From contig CM040443.1 of NCBI GenBank assembly GCA_022749755.1, positions 10,327,744 to 10,391,743 of the forward strand: 64,000 nucleotides of DNA, in the 5' to 3' direction. Shown here one piece after another: positions 46,167-58,508 of this stretch (positions are counted from its first letter, which is position 1; the number at the start of each line of letters is the position of its first letter). The position numbers and the translations under genes were made by a program. The notes under the pieces were generated by a model, which did not search any database, was not told the origin of the DNA, and worked only from the letters and a program-made list of their open reading frames with translations. This DNA is from Azadirachta indica (taxonomy: Eukaryota > Streptophyta > Magnoliopsida > Sapindales > Meliaceae).

Positions 46167-46952
46167 TGTTAGGAAATTAGGAGTCGAAGCAAAACACACA
46201 ACTACAATGAAATTGAGAAAACAGTAAAAGTAACGTTATATAGGAGGTATAACCACCCATCACCATAAAACAATAAATAAGTAGGAGGTATGACCGTCCA
46301 TCAAAATAACAATAATAAATATGAGGTATAACCGTTCATAGTAAAATAAAATAGTAAAATAAATCAACACAAATATTTTACGTGAAAAACTTCTAAACAA
46401 ATTAGGGTAAAAAACCAAGGGCAAGTATAGGAGTATTTCACTATTTTAAAGTGGGGATTATAACTCTCTTTCTCTATAATAATAAGGAAAGAACAACTCT
46501 CTAAATAGGAGTATTTCACACTCTCTCTCGAAATAGGAGTATTTCACACTTTCTCTCGAAATAGGAAAAACAACTTTAAGTGAAAAATATAACGCAAAGA
46601 AGAAACTAATTTTTCTCTCTTTGTAAAAACTCTTAAAGGATAATTTTTGGGATGAATAGAATGGTGAAAGGGGTGAGGTATTTATAGTGGTTTCCTTCTC
46701 CTATTTTCAACACACATTCCACAATTTACTCTATAAATTTCTCCACCTACCAACCACTACCTAAATTCAAACTTTCTCCACCTAACACCAACCTAATTAG
46801 TAAAAAAAGTCAAAAAGGAGTAGCTACACTTTCGGTGTATTTCGGTACTTTTATACAGTACGATACTGTTCATAAATACGGTACTGTTCATCTATATAGT
46901 ACTGTTCATATATACGGTACTATTCACCAAAAGTGAACTTTACAATTTCACA
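46167..46952 (-). mobile_element. Copia element 2, left (3') LTR
   Basis: TGTTAGGAAATT...AATTTCACA, 786 bp. A minus-strand purine tract (complement of ttctcccactt) lies just inside. Includes a doubled 28-bp unit (about 46503-46558) that is single in the other LTR, and a short tandem array of TACTGTTCAT-type units (about 46862-46925). Confidence 0.92.
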
Positions 46953-49900
46953 TTCTCCCACTTAAAGTCACTTTTGGTAATCTCTTCTTACTTGCCAATT
47001 CCATGCTTGCTTACGTTTCTGCTAAGCCATATGAGAATCTACACCATATAAACTTGTTAGTGTTTATTGGCTTGGTCATTACATCTGCCAGGTTTTCGTT
47101 GGTGTGTATCTTTTGCATATCTACACTTCCATCTTCCACTACTTCTCGAACAAAATGATATTGAACCCCTATGTGCTTTGTCCTTAAATGAAATGCTGGA
47201 TTCCTTGCAATGTGTAAGGCACTCTGACTATCACAAAATAAAGTGATCTTATCTTATTTATGCCCGAGCTCTTTTAATAATCTTTGAATCCAGACACCTT
47301 CCTTACAAGCTTATGTAGCCGCCATATATTCTACTTCTGTGGTGAATAATGCCACAACAGTCTGTAATTTTGAAACCGAACTTACAGCTGCCCCTGCAAG
47401 TGTAAACACATAACCTGTAGTAGATTTCCTTTTATCCAAATCTCCTGCAAAATCTGAGTCCACATAACCCCTAACAGTGAATTCCGATCCTCCATAACAT
47501 AATGCAGCATCTGAGGTTCCTTTAATGTATTTCAGAATCCTCTTTACAGTTTCCTAATGCTCTCTACTAGGATTCGCTATAAAACGACTAACTGCTCCCA
47601 CTGCTTGTGCAATGTCTGATCTTGTGCAAATCATAGCGAACATCAAACTTCCCACTGCTGATGCATACGGTACTCGAGACATCTCTTTCCTCTCTACTTC
47701 ATTGTTAGGACACATACTTGAGGATAACTTGAAATTAATAGGAAGTGGGGTAGAAATTAGCTTACTCTTTTGCATGTTGAAGCGTCGTAAGATTTTTCTC
47801 AAGTAATTCTTCTGAGATAGCCAAATCTTCCTATTATTTCTGTCTCGGTGAATTTGCATCCCTAAAATCTTGTTTTCTGGTCCCAAGTCCTTCATTTCAA
47901 ATTCCCTAGCCAACTATGCCTTTAATTCTTGGATTCGATCTTTGTTGGGGCCTGCTACCAATATGTCATCCACGTACAACAACAAAATAATGAAGTCATT
48001 ATCACCATCAAACCTTTTGTAGTACGTACAATGATCTGAACTGAGTCTGTTGTACCCAAGGCTAATTATGAAGGAATCAAATCTCTTGTACCAACACCTT
48101 GGCGCCCGTTTTAGACCGTACAAAGACTTATTTAATTTGCAAACCAAGTTCTCCTTGCTTGTTTCAGTAAAACCTTCTGGTTGGAGCATATAGATTTCTT
48201 CTTCAAGCTTCCCATGAAGAAATGCAATTTTGACATCTAACTACTCAAGATGTAAATCAAATATAGCACACATAGCCAAGACTACTCTGACTGTTGTAAG
48301 TCGAACCACCGGTGAAAATATCTCGTTAAAGTCAATACCTTCTTTTTGAGCATATCCCTTTACCACCAATCGTGCACGATACCGTTCCACTTGATCATTG
48401 TTATCCCGCTTAATCTTGTAGACCTATTTGTTACCAATGGCTTTTCTTCCATGTGGTAATGGTACTAGTTCCCATGTCTTGTTCTTATGTAGAGCTTCAA
48501 TCTCTTCCTGCATTGCTGCCATCTATAAAGATGCATCTGAGCTACTTGGAGCTTCATGAAAAATTGAGGGTTCACCATCCTCTGTTAGAAGACAGTATGC
48601 TACATTAATCTCCGTAACATATTCCGAGTGCCAAGTTGGTGGTTTCCTTTCGCGAGTTGACCGATGAACTTCTGGAGCCTCGGACCTAATTAGTTCTTAT
48701 ACCTTGTGCTCTGGTGATGCTTCAGAAAAGTCTGAAATTTCTTGTGTTTTAACATTTTCCACATGTAATGTTGTAGTCTCTAAGCTTTCCTTCAATGTGC
48801 TATCATCTCCATCTTTTTCTTGTAGTTGATCTTTTACAAAGATAACATCCCTGTTGACTATGATCTTGCGGGCAATGGGATCCCACAAGCGATATCCCTT
48901 TACACCATCAGCATACCCCAAGAATATACATTTTTTAGATTTCGAATCTAACTTCGTTCTTTCTTGGGTATTGTACATTACATATACAGGACATCCAAAT
49001 GAATGTAGATGAGAGTAATCAGCTGGTTTACCAGTCCGCATCTCGATCGGCGTCTTCAACGCAATTGCTGTTGATGGTGACCGATTTATCACATAACAAG
49101 TGGTCTTTGCTGCTTCTGCCCAAAATGAATGAGGTTGTCTCGCAGTCCTCAACAAGAGTTATGTTTATCCGCTCTGTCACTCCATTTTGCTGCAGAGTGT
49201 ATGGTACTGTGAATTGTCTTTCAATACCTTCTTGCTTACATAGTGCAAGAAATCCACTGTCTATATACTCCCTTCCATTGTCTGTTCTCAAACACTTGAT
49301 CTTCTTCTCAGATTCAAGTTCCACTCGCACTTTGAAGTCTTTGAACACTGGAAATGCTTCTGACTTTTTCTTAATTAGATATACCCAACATCTCCTAGAG
49401 TAATCATCAATAAAAGTCACAAGATACTTTACTCCTCCTAAAGACACTTCCGGTGATTTCCAAATATCAGAATGAATCAAGTTTAGAATGCATTTGCTCC
49501 CAACATTAAATCTGTTGAACTTCAACCTATGCTGTTTACTTGTAACGCAATGCTCGCAAAACAGTAGTTTCATTGCTTTAAGTCCTGGAAATAGCTTTCG
49601 GTCGGAGAGAATCTTCAAACCTTGTTCTGACATGTGGCCGAGTTTAAGATGCCACATCATTATCAAGTCTTCTCCTTTGCTAGTTGAAGCAACACACCTA
49701 TCAGCTTTCTGTTGTATTTCTCCTTTAAGCATGAATAAATTTGCAATAATTTTTTCTGCCTTCAAAACCACAAGGGCTCTTCTAACAATTTTCATAATCC
49801 CATTCTCAAGACGGGTTTTGCATCTAAGATCATCTAATTGTCCTAAAGACAATAGATTTTTCTTCAAGCCTTTGACATGTCGTACCTCTTTAATAGTGCG

Positions 49901-50926
49901 AACTGTTCCATCGTGCATTTTTATATTAATAGTACCAATACCGGCAATCTCCAAGGCGTGATCATCTCCCATGTCTGCAGATCCTCCAGAGATAGGTTCA
50001 TATGTGTGAAACCATTCTCTTCGAGAGGTTATGTGTCATGTTGCTCCTGAGTCTACAAGCCAGACATTAGCAAGTCATTTTCTGCCTTCAACAATCGTTG
50101 TTGCCTCATCGTATTGTACTTCACCATCATCTGAGGTATTTGCAGCACAACCCTGAGCCTTCGATGTCTCGGAATCTCCACTCTTCTTATTATTCCAATA
50201 ATCCTTTTTGACGGGCCCTTTCTTTCCATAGTTATAGCACTTAATATTCTTCTTAATTTTTGATTTTGATCTACCTTGATTCTAGCTCCCACTGGACTTA
50301 CGTTCAGTTGATCTTCCTCTTGTCATCGGTAATGCTTCTGCTTGCTGCGAACTCATATTTCTATCTTCCTTGTTTTTGCGCCTCTTTTTTTCTTCTAAGA
50401 CAGTAGCTGCAACATTATTGAAGACTAGAGAGTCCGTTTGGACATTAGTTGTCAAATTGATGATGAGTTGATCATACGAGTTGGGTAGACTTTGAAGTAG
50501 AATCTCCATACGTTCATTTTCCTCCATTTTGTACCCCAACGTTGTAAGTTGTGAAAATAGAGTTTTCAAGATATTGATATGGTCAGTCACCGATATAGAT
50601 TCCGCCATTCGAAGAGTGTAAAGTCTTCTCTTTAAAAAGATTTTGTTGTGTAATGACTTGGCCTCATACAATTTTGTCGAAGTATCCTATATCTCCTTTG
50701 TCGTCTTCATCTCCTTCACACTAGCTAATACTCCATCAGCTAATCCCAAGTGTAGATCGACAATTGCATCACCGTCCATCTCGTTCCACTTGTCTGTGTC
50801 GATATCCGAGGGTTTTTCGCCAATTGCTGCTAGACACTTGTCCTTCCTTAAAATTGCCTTCATTTTCATTTTCCACAACGAAAAATTGTTTCCGTTGAAT
50901 TTCTTAACTTCGAACTTTGCTGTCAT
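46953..50926 (-). pseudogene. Copia element 2 gag-pol, nearly full length but broken
   Basis: Read on minus, the order is Ty1/Copia: gag from 50926 (KKFNGNNFSLWKMKMKAIL), a zinc-knuckle relic (about 50240-50200), protease VDSGA (about 50045), integrase (zinc region HLKLGHMSEQG and CEHCVTSKQ; core TFIDDYSRRCWVY and TDNGREY), the integrase C-terminal region (49155-48697), reverse transcriptase (KLNKSLYGLKRAPRCWY; LYVDDILVAG at about 47970) and RNase H to about 47000. About ten stops or frameshifts interrupt it. All domains are recognisable, so it was probably autonomous once. It is in the opposite orientation to the P450 genes. Confidence 0.88.
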
Positions 50927-51004
50927 TGTTGATGATTATCTGCTTCTTCACCGTCAATAGTACTTGTAAATAGTAACTATGAACAGTAACCCGCATAACC
51001 AATA

Positions 51005-51016
51005 GCTCTGATACCA
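51005..51016 (-). other. Primer-binding site of Copia element 2
   Basis: gctctgatacca on +, the exact complement of TGGTATCAGAGC, next to the right LTR. Confidence 0.9.
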
Positions 51017-51017
51017 T

Positions 51018-51758
51018 TGTTAGGAAATTAGGAGTCGAAGCAAAACACGCAACTACAATGAAATTAAGAAAACAATGAAAATAAACGTTATGTAGGAGGT
51101 ATAATCATTTATCACCATAAAGTAATAAATAAGTAAGAGGTATAACCGTCCATCAAAATAATAATAATAAATAGGAAGTATAACCGTCCATAGTAAAATA
51201 AAATAGCAAAATAAATCACCACAAATATTTTACGTGGAAAACCCCTAAACAAATTAGGGTAAAAAACCACAGACAAGTATAGGAATATTTCACTATTTTA
51301 AAGTGGGAATTACAACTCTCTTTCTCTCTAATAACAAGGAAAGAACAACTCTCTAAATAGGAGTATTTCACACTCTCTCTTGAAATAGGAGAAACAACTT
51401 TAAGTGAAAAATACAATACAAAGAAGAAACTAATTTTTCTCTCTTTGTAAAAACTCTCAAAAGATAATTTTTGAGATGAATAGAATAGTGAAAGGGGTGA
51501 GGTATTTATAGTGGTTTCCTTCTCCCATTTTCAACACACATTCCACAATTTACTTCACAAATTTCTTCACCTACCAACCACTACCTAAATTCAAACTTTC
51601 TCCACCTAACACCAACCTAATTAGTAAAGAAAGTCACAAAAGAGTAGTTGCACTTTCGGTATATTTCAGTGCTCTTATACAATATGATACTGTTCATAAA
51701 TACGGTACTATTTATCTATACCATACTATTCATTAAAAGTGAATTTTACAATTTCACA
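51018..51758 (-). mobile_element. Copia element 2, right (5') LTR
   Basis: 741 bp, same ends as the left LTR, followed by the TGGGA target duplication at 51759. The length difference comes partly from the extra 28-bp unit in the left copy. Confidence 0.92.
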
Positions 51759-52379
51759 TGGGAGAAGAAAGAAAATTAGATCATGATTTAATGATAATGA
51801 CAGTAGTGGTGGAAGAGGAGGACTTGATGAAAGTGATGGTGGTGATAACTGACGATAGAGGATTTGATGAGGGTGGTGGTGCTGGTGATAATCGATGGTG
51901 GATGAAGATTTGAGGGGTAGGATGGTGGTGCTGGTGATCAATGGTAGAGGAGAATTTGTAAGTTTAGAAAAATTTGGGAGAATGCCCGACACTCTTTCGT
52001 TGTTAGGCTTAATACCTCATTATTCTCCTATTATTTGACAAATACTTCATCAAACCTCTCTAATGTTAATTTTGTTATTAAAAGTAATTTTTTTTTACAT
52101 GATTACTAATTTACCTTTTTGATGGCAATAGTCTGCAAAAGTAATTTATGTTGACAGTACATTGGTATTAGAGCAAGTAAAATTATTTTAATACCCTTAT
52201 ATAAATAAGTAAAATTACTTTAATAACCTTAATTATTTTAAGTTTATTAAAAAAATAAAATATAAAATTAAAATATTAGATTAATAAAAATTACTTAATT
52301 TGCTATTAATATTTTTTTTTTTATAATTTATAAATAACAAATATTATATATTATTTAATATAAAAATTCATAAAATACA
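51759..52379. other. GGT-rich repeat, right part, and AT-rich spacer
   Basis: Continuation of the repeat interrupted at 46166 (gatggtggtg phrases to about 51960), then AT-rich sequence to 52379. The 88-codon minus frame at 51726 is the repeat read in reverse (Ser/Pro/His-rich) and is not a gene. Confidence 0.5.
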
Positions 52380-52757
52380 ATCTCCATGAAGTTACGTATT
52401 TTCTTTCACCAGTTCTGGAAGTTTCACAAGCACAGGACCTCGATATTGTTCGAAAGGTTAAGGCACTAGCCCCGCAATTTTTGACATCGGCCTTTTGGAT
52501 CATCTTCACAACTTCTATCAAACATTTTTACTCCTTCCATCCAGGCAAAGATAACCTGCTGAAGGAGTTTCTCTTTTGGAATTATCTTGCACAAGCACTG
52601 ATGCATATCCTGATTCTCATAAGATGATATAGAGAAGGAAAACCATGCATGGAAGAAACTCTGCCATCATATTATTAACAGGAATGCTGCATAGAAACAG
52701 CCATACTGATGACGCGTGCTCTTTGAATGAGACGTTCTCAATAAGCAAGGGATATAC
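52380..52757 (-). pseudogene. BRUTUS-like (hemerythrin/RING E3 ligase) gene fragment
   Basis: On the minus strand, a splice-acceptor-like GCAG precedes 52757. Then come YPLLIENVSFKEHASSVW, LFLCSIPVN and MMAEFLP, followed after a frameshift by ENQDMHQCLCKIIPKEKLLQ, VIFAWMEG and, after another, SCACETSRTGERKYV. These phrases, in this order, match my memory of a hemerythrin-containing exon of plant BRUTUS/BTS-like iron-sensing E3 ligases. At least two frameshifts make it non-functional. It is isolated: no other exons of such a gene were seen nearby. Confidence 0.65.
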
Positions 52758-55700
52758 CTGCACAATCCAACTAAAATGTGGCTCAATCGCGTGGCGTTAA
52801 AGAAGAAGGCTTGACAAAATTCCATTCAAAATCTGTTGTTGCACGAAACTATGAAGCACTCTTTAATCTTTTCCAGTTTGCGAAAACCACTATTTTCTGT
52901 TCAATGGAGATTGAAAATTCACGGTTTCTTCATCAGTTTTAGGGTTTTTGAGTTAAGGAGAAATGAGAAGAGGAAGAATGAACTAAAAACACTTGCTTAT
53001 ATTCTCAAATTATGTGTTCTGATTATAACATACATATCTTTAATTCATTGTATTTGTAAATAGTCTTAGCTCACTGTACTAGTAAACACAAAGAGTTCAT
53101 AGCTTTTACTTAAAATATAAGCATGTGTTTGATTTCAAAATTCAAACTATATAATTAGTGGTTCTTTTATAATTCTGGGTCCCCATATATTACTAACGTT
53201 AGGATGAAATAAGTGGTTAATAATTTTGGTAATTTTATAATATTAAATTATTATTAAAAATATCTTTTTTTTTTTTAATTTATCTGTTGTATAGGATTTT
53301 TTTTAATCCAACTTTTTCACTGTAACTTAAATGATGTGAATTTTAAATTTCTCTCCCATAATTACTCTCCGTGAAATCTCATTTTGTCCCAGATGAATTA
53401 AGAGAATTTTTTTTTATATTGTTTGATGGATGCTTGAAAACTTATATATACTATATCTCAAAATTTGTATTATAAAAAAGTTGTACGTAGAAATATGTTA
53501 AGAATTAACAATTCAGCCCAAATTTGATAGCCTAATCCATTGTATAGAAGGTTCTATTTATTAGTAAAATTAATTATTTGAATTAGGCATTTAATTGTAG
53601 CTATTTGTGTCCTTTTACATTTAGTAAAATTTGTTCTTCTAATGATAATATAACAAGTCAACAATTAAATTATACAATGTGACACCATACTTATTAAAAG
53701 TATAAACTTATATTTCAACTTAAAAGTTGACATATATGAGGACTTGGTATATCCAGTTGCGGGTCAATACATATAATCTCATTAATGTTGATTGTAGTTT
53801 TGTACTGCACCTTACGGTTTATCACAAGAAATTAAGAGCTAGCATAAGTTTGAAAATTATAAATCCTAAGACCATACCATCAATTTCCCCTTTGTTTTAA
53901 ACCTCTTTTTTCAGAATGACAAGAAGGTGATCAATTCGCAAGTCAACAAGCTATTGCATTTCAAATTAAGGATGAGTACAGCTGCAGCTTCCTGTTGAAT
54001 TTCTGAATATATATTATTTAACCGGTTCCTTAATTATTAGAGAAATTATAATTTCCAAATCATGTAATAAAATGATTCGATTTAATGAATGGTACGATCA
54101 CTTGCCAAACGAAATCAATGCATGGTCTAAAATATTTGCAGGAGAAATAATCTTCAACATACACAATATTAATTAATAAGGTCTCGTTAACGTATTCTCG
54201 AAACTGTGGGCCTAGATGTGCAAAATCTAGAAATAGGATAGTTCAACGTCTACAAATTATAATTTAAGGGCTAAAATTACAAATATATTAAAAGAATGTC
54301 CTTTTGAAAGATGGGTTTCTTTTTGCTTGAAACTACCTGTTAATGATACTGGTGGCTACTTAATTGAAAGAGATGAATTCATTTAGCAAAGAAAAGGATT
54401 GTATTCGCAATATTGAAGATCAAACCGAGTTTTTTGTTAAAAACTTGAAAAACATAACTCATAACTCATAACAATCCACCAACCATTCTTCAAAATTGTT
54501 TTCTTTTTGGCTGTCTGCATTTTTTTTGAATAATAATAAAAAATAATAAGCTTATATTTTATAGCACAATATATACAATGTCTAATTTATTATATATGTC
54601 GATTATAATGAGATTAATTTGTACCTTAAGTTTAGCAGGTAAATTTCTTAAATATTAATTTCCTGTATTGTTTAGGGACAAACTCATAGTAGAGTCCTTG
54701 AAAGTTTTGTAAACGTCAAAATTTCAATAAATAAATGCCATCAATCATTTATTTTTGCTCTTTACATTTTAATAAAAGATACTACTTTTATTTCATTCTT
54801 TACAAAAAAAAGTCTCTTATGATGGATTTGAATCATTTCTTAATCTCATTTTTTTTTTTAAGGAAATTAAGTCACTAGCAGTAATTGCAAACTGTGACGG
54901 GATTATAAAGAATGGTGATATGACACTTTGACCATTAAATGCTAATTGAAATTTCTATCGAAGGGTCCAAACCACCCATATCGCAGTGAAACCATATTAA
55001 TCAGAGTTTTTATTTATAACTTTTACCTTACTACAAACACTTATTAGTTATTCATCTAAATTTTCTACATTTTTTCTATTAAAATTGGCGATATTAATTA
55101 AGTAGTACATTGTCTTTATGTGCCTATTTATAACGTTTTCTTTATATTAACTCCTGATTGATCAACAACTTCTTTTTTTTTTTTTAACTCATTGTGGGGT
55201 CTTTAATTAACGTGCGAAAAAATTAGGTACGTGTTAAACACGTTGTAGGATTGTGATTAAATTACATTTTAATATTTGTAGATTATTTTTTATAAATTAT
55301 AAATACCTTCTTTATTTTTTTAGTCTTGCATTTAAATAAAAAAGAAATCAAAGAGAGTAGAAGAAAATAAGACAAGAAGTTTTGTTTGTGTTCTTAAAAA
55401 AGAGTGTGTTATTTGTAAGTTTTATACTTCTCTTTAATTGTGAGTTGTATTTAAAAAATATTATAGGAAAATTTTAGTGAATAAATTATGAATATTTTTT
55501 TTGTGTCAATTATTTAGAGTTGTGTACTGTACTCAAGAAATTATTCTCAACAAAATACTTGGTACCATATTGTAAGCAAGTGCAGAAAATAAAAATGCCT
55601 GTCTATCCAGAACTTGGAGATTTTGTAATCATTATCATTTATATCGGATTTACAATCCATCATCTGCTGTCGGCTGTGAGTGTCGACTAGCGATAACCCA

Positions 55701-55803
55701 AGTTGATCCCCTGGATACTGATTTTTTGCAATTGTTCTGCAGCAGCTGGATTAAAAATAGATAAAGCTAAGCTGTTGGTGAAAAACAATCTTACTCAACT
55801 CCA
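52758..55803. other. Gene-free AT-rich stretch before P450-6
   Basis: About 3 kb, strongly AT-rich with many A/T homopolymers (for example 53263-53276 and 55169-55184). The 75-codon frame at 52836 resembles nothing I know. No coding gene, TIR pair or LTR pair was recognised. The last 100 bases are the P450-6 leader. Confidence 0.5.
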
Positions 55804-57870
55804 ATGGCTATCTACACGCCGCCAATTTGGCTCACTCTTCTCTTGATCCCTCTAATGCTTGTTCTGAAAAAGATGAAAAACCGAAACAAACAGCTGCTTC
55901 CGCCAAGTCCTCCAAAGCTTCCGATAATAGGCAATTTACACCAACTTGGAACGTTGCCTCATCAATCTTTTTGGAAACTCTCCAAAAGTATGGCCCTGTC
56001 ATGCTCCTTAAAATTGGTCCTGTACCCCTTGTTGTAATCTCTTCCGCTGAGGCCACAAGAGATGTACTCAAAGTTCATGATCTTGACTGTTGTAGCAGAC
56101 CTCCGTTAACTGGCAGTGGGAAGCTTTCATACAACTATTCAGACATATCTTTTGCGCCCTACGGTGATTACTGGAGACCGTTGCGAAAATTGTGTGTTAT
56201 TGAGCTTTTCAGCGTGAAGAGGGTGCAGTCGTTTCGGTTGATTAGGGAAGAAGAAGTCGCCTTGCTTATGAATTCGATTTCTCAAGCATCTTCCTCTGCT
56301 CTTCCTGTTGATCTTTCCGAGAAGATATTTGCTCTAAACGGCAGTATAGTATTAAGGGTGGCTTTCGGAGAGAGATTTCAAGGGAGTCATTTTGATAATC
56401 ACAGATTTGAGGAATTAATTGATGAATCTGAGGCAGTGGCGGGATGCTTCACTGCAGAAGAATATTTTCCTTATGTAGGTTGGATCATTGATAGATTTAC
56501 TGGTTATCATACAAAGCTTGACAGAGTTTTCTATGAATTGGATTCTTTCTTCCAACAAGTAATCGATGATCATCTTAAATTTGGGAGGACAAACCAGGAG
56601 GATGAGGACATCTTCGATGTCATGCTGAAAAGAGAGAGAGAGCAAACTAAATCGGGCTCAGGAGCTCACCTAACGAAAGATCATCTTAAGGCAGTACTCA
56701 TGGTAAGCAGCTTTCATTTCCACACACAACATTCTTTTCCAATTCCTCTTTCGAAGTATTTTTGCTGCCTTAAAAATCTACACTATGTTTGTAGTATGTG
56801 CCTGCGACAAGCATTAGTTTTTCTTGTCTGCAATATTGTCTGAAACGCCAATTAGTACAAGAACGGATCATCATATTAGTAAATGAACGCACTCTAATAC
56901 AGTTGATTTTGAACTTTGATTCGTCTGTTTCAGGATTGCTCGCTCCAGCTTTATAACCTGAGTGTCCAACTAAAGCAGTCTCAAATAGTTTTCAGATGGT
57001 TCAATATGAGTTGATATAAAACATATTTCAATCTAGCGTAACTTGAATTTCTGAATCTGCCCCATTCGGTCCCTGCATATATTAGCAAAAGCACCATCAC
57101 TGGTGTATTCTGGGAACACGTTGCGAGTCTATGACCAAATCCTTGTTAGCATCAATGCTAAAACTATATACAATAACGTGTCTTCAACCTGTTTTGCCAG
57201 TCATTATTAAATTACAACTCTGAAACTTACCTGCTATGATATGTTTGTAAATCAGGATGTATTCTTGGCTGGAGTAGACATCAGTGCAATTACAGTGATC
57301 TGGGCAATGGCGGAGCTGGCTAGGAATCCAAGAGTGATGAATAAAGTACAAGATGAAGTCAGAGAATATACTGGAAAGGCTGGAAGTGTCACAGAAAACG
57401 ATACTGATGAACTTCAATACCTCAAAATGGTAATAAAAGAAACTCTAAGATTGCACCCTCCTGCACCACTGCTACTGCCAAGAGAAACCATATCACACTT
57501 TAATGTTAATGGTTATGACATTTATCCAAAAATGTTGATCCAAGTCGATGGTTGGGCAATTGGAAGAGATCCTAAATATTGGAAGAAACCAGAAGAATTC
57601 TTTCCAGAAAGGTTTATCGACAACACCACTGATTTTAAAGGGCAACATTTTGAGTTTTTATCATTTGGAGCTGGTCGAAGAAGTTGTCCCGGGAGTCACA
57701 TGGGATTAACAGCGGTGGAGCTTACACTTGCAAATCTTTTGTATCGTTTCAACTGGAAATTGCCCAGCATAAAGCAGGCAGATTTGAACATGGAGGAGGC
57801 GACTGGCCAGAGTCTTACAATCTCTAAAAAGACACCTCTGATCCTTGTGCCAGTTAATTATCTCCATTAG
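55804..57870 (+). pseudogene. Cytochrome P450, CYP71 family (P450-6), single-base frameshift
   Basis: Exon 1 is 55804-56702 and exon 2 is 57256-57870, with good splice sites and a longer intron (553 bp) than its paralogues. The frame shifts at about 55984-55987: the paralogues have TCCAAAAAATAC, here it is TCCAAAAGTATG, one base short of a continuous frame. As written, translation stops after 77 residues. Past the shift everything is open to the end (about 504 aa equivalent): KETLR, PERF and FGAGRRSCPG are present. The I-helix reads AGVDIS, with Ile where the conserved Thr of the acid-alcohol pair is expected. The shift is in an A run, so a sequencing error or a functional allele is possible. 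Confidence 0.85.
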
Positions 57871-58472
57871 GCATCAGAAAAAGCATGAGCAGAGAATTGC
57901 TAGATATCTACACGATGCATATTAATGCATATGCTATATAGGAAGAGATTAATATCACTGCTGTAAAATAAGAAGTTTGGAGATCAATCCCTTCTTATGG
58001 CAGGTTAGGGATGGTTTATTTTAATTTGTGTTAGTGTTAGGGTTGAGGTGGAGTGGGTGCACCAAATAAGTAATAAGAAAAGTATGACATGCGATGTCAA
58101 CCAGCCCGTCGGAGTTGGGGTGCTGATTGGCTGTTATGTTTGAAGCAACTGCAATGTTAAAGCCTTTCTTGCAACTCCTGAAACCTCTAGGAAAATTTCC
58201 TATCACTATCATAAATTTATTGGCTAGACGAGTTCATCTTAAAAACTCTATAGCGCCATTATCTATGATCCATGGATGCAGAAAAATTATGATGCTTTAA
58301 TGTATCAGATTAATTTTTTTAAAAAAATTTTCATTAAATGTATGAAATTTAAAACAAAAGTCTATTCAAGTAGTTACAACGTTACCACTTCTTACATGCC
58401 TTAGCATGGCCAAATGAAAAGGTAAAAACACGTGCACATGGCGCACCGTGGAGAAGTTGCATTTATATTAAT

Positions 58473-58508
<36 letters not shown>

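Noticed and set aside
47612..47806. Plus-strand open frames within Copia element 2 (also 48999-49403 and 49488-49961)
   Set aside because: They are antisense to the recognisable integrase and reverse transcriptase coding on the minus strand.
51726..51992. Ser/Pro/His-rich 88-codon minus-strand frame
   Set aside because: It is the reverse reading of the GGT-rich repeat and overlaps an LTR border.
18319..57870. A complete multi-enzyme biosynthetic gene cluster
   Set aside because: Only P450 genes are present; no terpene synthase, methyltransferase, acyltransferase or glycosyltransferase gene was found in the window, so only a P450 tandem array can be claimed.
58021..58212. 63-codon minus-strand frame downstream of P450-6
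   Set aside because: No domain or family resemblance, no splice or promoter context; length is within chance expectation.
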